64,000 nt of DNA, taken from the NCBI GenBank assembly GCA_963765545.1, contig CAVXWW010000008.1, positions 62,001 through 126,000 on the forward strand, given 5' to 3'. The notes under the pieces were generated by a model, which ran no database searches, had not been told where the DNA came from, and saw only the letters and a program-made list of their open reading frames with translations. The stretch comes from JARRPM01 sp963765545. GTDB taxonomy: Bacteria > Pseudomonadota > Gammaproteobacteria > Pseudomonadales > Halieaceae. Of the stretch, positions 61,453-64,000 are shown piece after piece. Numbering within the stretch: position 1 is the first letter of the stretch; each line of letters begins with the position of its first letter. Position numbers and translations under genes: made by a program.

Positions 61453-62550
61453 TCAGGCTGAGAGGTGGCTGTCAAGCAGCTCGACCAGCTCGCTTTCTGC
61501 CACATTGTCCACGATGCAGGCCTCGCCCATGGCTTCCAGCAGCACCAGGCGCAGTCGCCCGTCCACCACCTTTTTGTCGCGCGCCATCAACTCCAGGAAA
61601 TCAGCAGCTGTCATGTCAGTGGGTGGCTCGACGGGTAAACCTGTTGCCAGCAGCAGCGCCCGCAATTCGTCCACCTCACTGGCGGGAATCGCGGCCCGCC
61701 GCACCGACAACTCCAGCGCGAGTAACATACCCACAGCAACCGCCTCACCATGCAACCACTGGCCATAGCCCTGGGCTGTTTCAATCGCATGGCCGAACGT
61801 ATGCCCAAGATTGAGAACTGCCCTGATGCCACCCTCTCGCTCATCGGCGGAGACAACCTGCGCTTTGTTACTGCAACTGCGCTCAATCGCCTCAGCCAGA
61901 GCGGCTTCCTCGCGAGCCAGCAGGTTTGGCGTATGTTGCTGCAGCCAGCGGTAAAACGGCTCGTCACAGATCAGCCCGTACTTGATCACCTCGGCCAGGC
62001 CAGCGGCCAGCTCCCGCTCCGGCAAAGTCTGCAATGTGTTCGTGTCGATCAATACCGCGCGAGGCTGGTGGAACGCCCCGATCATGTTCTTTCCCATGGG
62101 GTGGTTGACCGCGGTTTTGCCACCAACAGATGAATCAACCTGCGCCAGCAGCGTTGTGGGAATCTGGACAAAATCGACACCGCGCTGGTAACAGGCGGCC
62201 GCGAAGCCCGTGATATCTCCAACCACACCTCCCCCAAGGGCGACGAAGGTGGTCGTACGATTGTGACCATCCGCCATCACCTGGTCGAATATGTCGCTGA
62301 GTGTGGACAGGGTCTTGTACTGCTCCCCATCGGGCAAAATGACCTCGGTTACCTGCTTGTCGGCGCCAATGGCTGTCCTGATACGGTCCATGTAGAGTGG
62401 GGCGACGGTGGCATTACTGATGATAACCACCTGGGAACCGCCAATGTGACCGCGCAGCAGTTCTGTATCAGCCAACAGATCACGGCCTATGTAGACAGGG
62501 TAGCTGCGCTCCGCAAGGTCAACATGCAAGGTATGCATCAACAGGGACAC
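61453..62550 (-). CDS. aroB: 3-dehydroquinate synthase
   Basis: 365 residues from GTG 62550, which has GAGGA 6 bases upstream; ATG 62538 is a second choice without a site. Second shikimate-pathway step. PDGEQYKTLSTLSDIFD, FVALGGGVVGDITGFAAACYQRGVDF (NAD/substrate) and AGLAEVIKYGLICDEPFY and NLGHTFGHAIE (zinc His) are conserved. Confidence 0.95.
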   Translation of the reverse strand: MSLLMHTLHVDLAERSYPVYIGRDLLADTELLRGHIGGSQVVIISNATVAPLYMDRIRTAIGADKQVTEVILPDGEQYKTLSTLSDIFDQVMADGHNRTTTFVALGGGVVGDITGFAAACYQRGVDFVQIPTTLLAQVDSSVGGKTAVNHPMGKNMIGAFHQPRAVLIDTNTLQTLPERELAAGLAEVIKYGLICDEPFYRWLQQHTPNLLAREEAALAEAIERSCSNKAQVVSADEREGGIRAVLNLGHTFGHAIETAQGYGQWLHGEAVAVGMLLALELSVRRAAIPASEVDELRALLLATGLPVEPPTDMTAADFLELMARDKKVVDGRLRLVLLEAMGEACIVDNVAESELVELLDSHLSA

Positions 62551-62636
62551 AGGAAGTCCTCGAAATAATAAGCTGGGAAAAGGATGATGATACCGCCTGG
62601 GAGCTGGCGATCCAAACACCGAATCGATTGGGCCAG

Positions 62637-63149
62637 CTACTGTAACTCGCGCACCAGGCGCTGGGCCACTGTTCGCGGGCTGCAGCCGTCGGTCTCGATG
62701 ATATGATCGGCAATCTCCCGGTACAGGGGTTCGCGAGTCGCCATCAGGGATCGCAATACCTCCTCGGGGTCGCCGTTTTGCAGAAGGGGTCTTCGCCGAT
62801 CACGACGGGTGCGCCTGACCTGCTCGTCAACGGTGGCGTGGAGGTAGACAACGTAGCCACGGGCCCCTAGCGCCTGGCGATTCTCCGGGCGAATGATCAC
62901 CCCTCCACCGGTCGCGAGCACAACATCGTCCCAGAGCGTCATTTCCTCCACCACCTGCTGTTCCCTATCGCGAAAGCCGGCCTCACCCTCGACATCAAAT
63001 ATCCAGGGAATATCGGCGCCCGTGCGTACCTCAATCTCGGAGTCGGTATCAGCGAACTGTAATTTGAGGTGCTGGGCCAGGTATTTGCCGATGGTGGTCT
63101 TGCCGGCCCCCATGGGGCCGACCAGAAAAATCCGGTGAAGTCTGGGCAT
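62637..63149 (-). CDS. aroK: Shikimate kinase I
   Basis: 170 residues with all active-site motifs: FLVGPMGAGKTTIGKYLA (Walker A), FADTDSEIE (Asp), GFRDREQ (Arg), LATGGGVI (Gly triad), RRPLL (lid Arg) and ATREPLYREIAD. Lies 86 bases before aroB and just after pilQ, the common gammaproteobacterial order. Contrast with the divergent paralogue at 24082-24597. Confidence 0.96.
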   Translation of the reverse strand: MPRLHRIFLVGPMGAGKTTIGKYLAQHLKLQFADTDSEIEVRTGADIPWIFDVEGEAGFRDREQQVVEEMTLWDDVVLATGGGVIIRPENRQALGARGYVVYLHATVDEQVRRTRRDRRRPLLQNGDPEEVLRSLMATREPLYREIADHIIETDGCSPRTVAQRLVRELQ

Positions 63150-63166
63150 CGTGCGTCAGGACATCA

Positions 63167-64000
63167 CTAGTCGAGAAGCGTTTCCGCAAGAATTCGAGGC
63201 GTGATAAAGATCAGTGTCTCGGTCTTCTTGTGGCTGGTGGACTCGTTCCGGAAAAATGCACCGATATAAGGCAGATCGCCGAAGAAGGGTACCTTGTTGA
63301 TTGACTCGATATCCTCGGTCTTGAACACGCCGCCCAGTACAACGGTCTCGCCGTTACCGACCAGGACTTGTGTATTCAACTGAGTGGTATCAATGGAGGG
63401 GATAAATCCGCCCTGACCACTGGGTACAAGTTCGCCGACAGAGTCCTGGTTAACCTGGAGTTCCAGCATGATACGGTCATCAGGCGTGATATTCGGTGTG
63501 ACGTCCAGCGCAAGCACCGCTTCCTTGAACGAGGTGGTTGTCTCGCCACTGGCAGAAGATTCCTGGTAGGGGATCTCGGTACCGGACTTGATAGAGGCCT
63601 GCTGCTTGTCACCGGTAATGACCTTGGGCTGGGATACAACCTCGCCTTCGCCAGCCGCTTCCAGGGCTGACAATTCAGCGGTCAGGAACAGGTCGCCACT
63701 GGTGAAGCCCACCGCGAAACCACTGCTGCGGGTGACGCCCAGGTCAACCAGCAACGCGCCGGGGTAATCAACCTGTGGCTGGGTACCATTGATCACGGAC
63801 TCGTTGAGGTTAACCACGTTCTCGGTGTTACCCGAGACAGAGGTAATATAGTCGTCATCGCTGTTGAGGTAAGCACCACCCCATTCAATACCGAGGTTCT
63901 TGGTGGCGTCAGACTGCGCAATCACGATTCTGGCTTCAATCATTACCTGCCGGATCGGAATATCCACCAACTCGATCAGGCCGCGGATTGCCGCCAGCTT
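63167..64000 (-). CDS. pilQ: Type IV pilus secretin PilQ, C-terminal part (partial)
   Basis: The last 277 residues of an outer-membrane secretin; the frame is open to base 64000, so the gene continues beyond the window. IPIRQVMIEARIVIAQSDATKNLGIEWG begins the secretin domain, VVSQPKVITGDKQQASIKSGTEIPYQ and NTQVLVGNGETVVLGGVFK with KVPFFGDLPYIGAFFRNES are signature blocks, and it ends ETLIFITPRIL. Order pilQ-aroK-aroB supports PilQ over type II secretion GspD. Confidence 0.94.
   Translation of the reverse strand, partial: KLAAIRGLIELVDIPIRQVMIEARIVIAQSDATKNLGIEWGGAYLNSDDDYITSVSGNTENVVNLNESVINGTQPQVDYPGALLVDLGVTRSSGFAVGFTSGDLFLTAELSALEAAGEGEVVSQPKVITGDKQQASIKSGTEIPYQESSASGETTTSFKEAVLALDVTPNITPDDRIMLELQVNQDSVGELVPSGQGGFIPSIDTTQLNTQVLVGNGETVVLGGVFKTEDIESINKVPFFGDLPYIGAFFRNESTSHKKTETLIFITPRILAETLLD

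Noticed and set aside
1..64000. CRISPR array, intact insertion sequence or prophage
   Set aside because: No regularly spaced repeats, transposase or structural phage genes were seen; the only mobile trace is the integrase remnant.

Overview
The window looks like a chromosome segment of a marine gammaproteobacterium, most likely of the Halieaceae/Cellvibrionales group. The evidence is a fused BioH-BioC protein, the pilQ-aroK-aroB-gltB-gltD-hemE order seen in Pseudomonas-like genomes, a Chloroflexus-type malyl-CoA lyase, PuuA/PuuB polyamine genes and a large propionate/B12-mutase module. This placement is inference from gene content; no rRNA is present.

Region 1 (1-12500) handles short acyl-CoA. 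On the + strand are the end of a B12 mutase (MeaA/ethylmalonyl-CoA mutase-like), a MeaB-type GTPase and a malyl-CoA lyase. Facing them on the - strand is a complete propionyl-CoA to succinyl-CoA operon: carboxyltransferase, unusually long biotin carboxylase/BCCP, epimerase, methylmalonyl-CoA mutase and a second MeaB, trailed by a Rieske protein and an FkbM-like methyltransferase. Its promoter region carries a sigma70-like promoter and a TTTGCATG/CATGCAAA inverted repeat.

Region 2 (12500-24600) has a 2OG-Fe(II) oxygenase, a PQQ dehydrogenase, an FAH-family hydrolase, an HNH endonuclease, the six-gene MoxR-Bat operon, gcvT and a divergent shikimate-kinase homologue.

Region 3 (24600-34350) begins with a 400-base stretch that has no gene but holds the most striking signal in the window: three helically phased CGGACA repeats, a textbook sigma54 promoter, and a downstream segment of small hairpins that display GGA in their loops. 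This looks like an undescribed RpoN-controlled RNA or leader with CsrA/RsmA-type sites. Next come a small charged protein, a B12/radical-SAM enzyme with a Cys4 partner, the mtnA-membrane protein-puuA operon facing puuB, epmB and a lipoprotein.

Region 4 (34430-40660) is a GC-rich oligopeptide-type ABC transporter operon next to a decayed P4-type integrase and tRNA-Pro(CGG), with a short direct repeat at each end: a probable genomic-island remnant.

Region 5 (40660-64000) is mostly core metabolism: a DUF3094 protein, an acyl-CoA dehydrogenase, the biotin genes bioB-F-HC-D facing comF, modABC with srkA, a hexapeptide acyltransferase, a TrmB-like methyltransferase, cysE, then hemE, gltD, gltB, aroB, aroK and the C-terminal part of pilQ running off the window edge.
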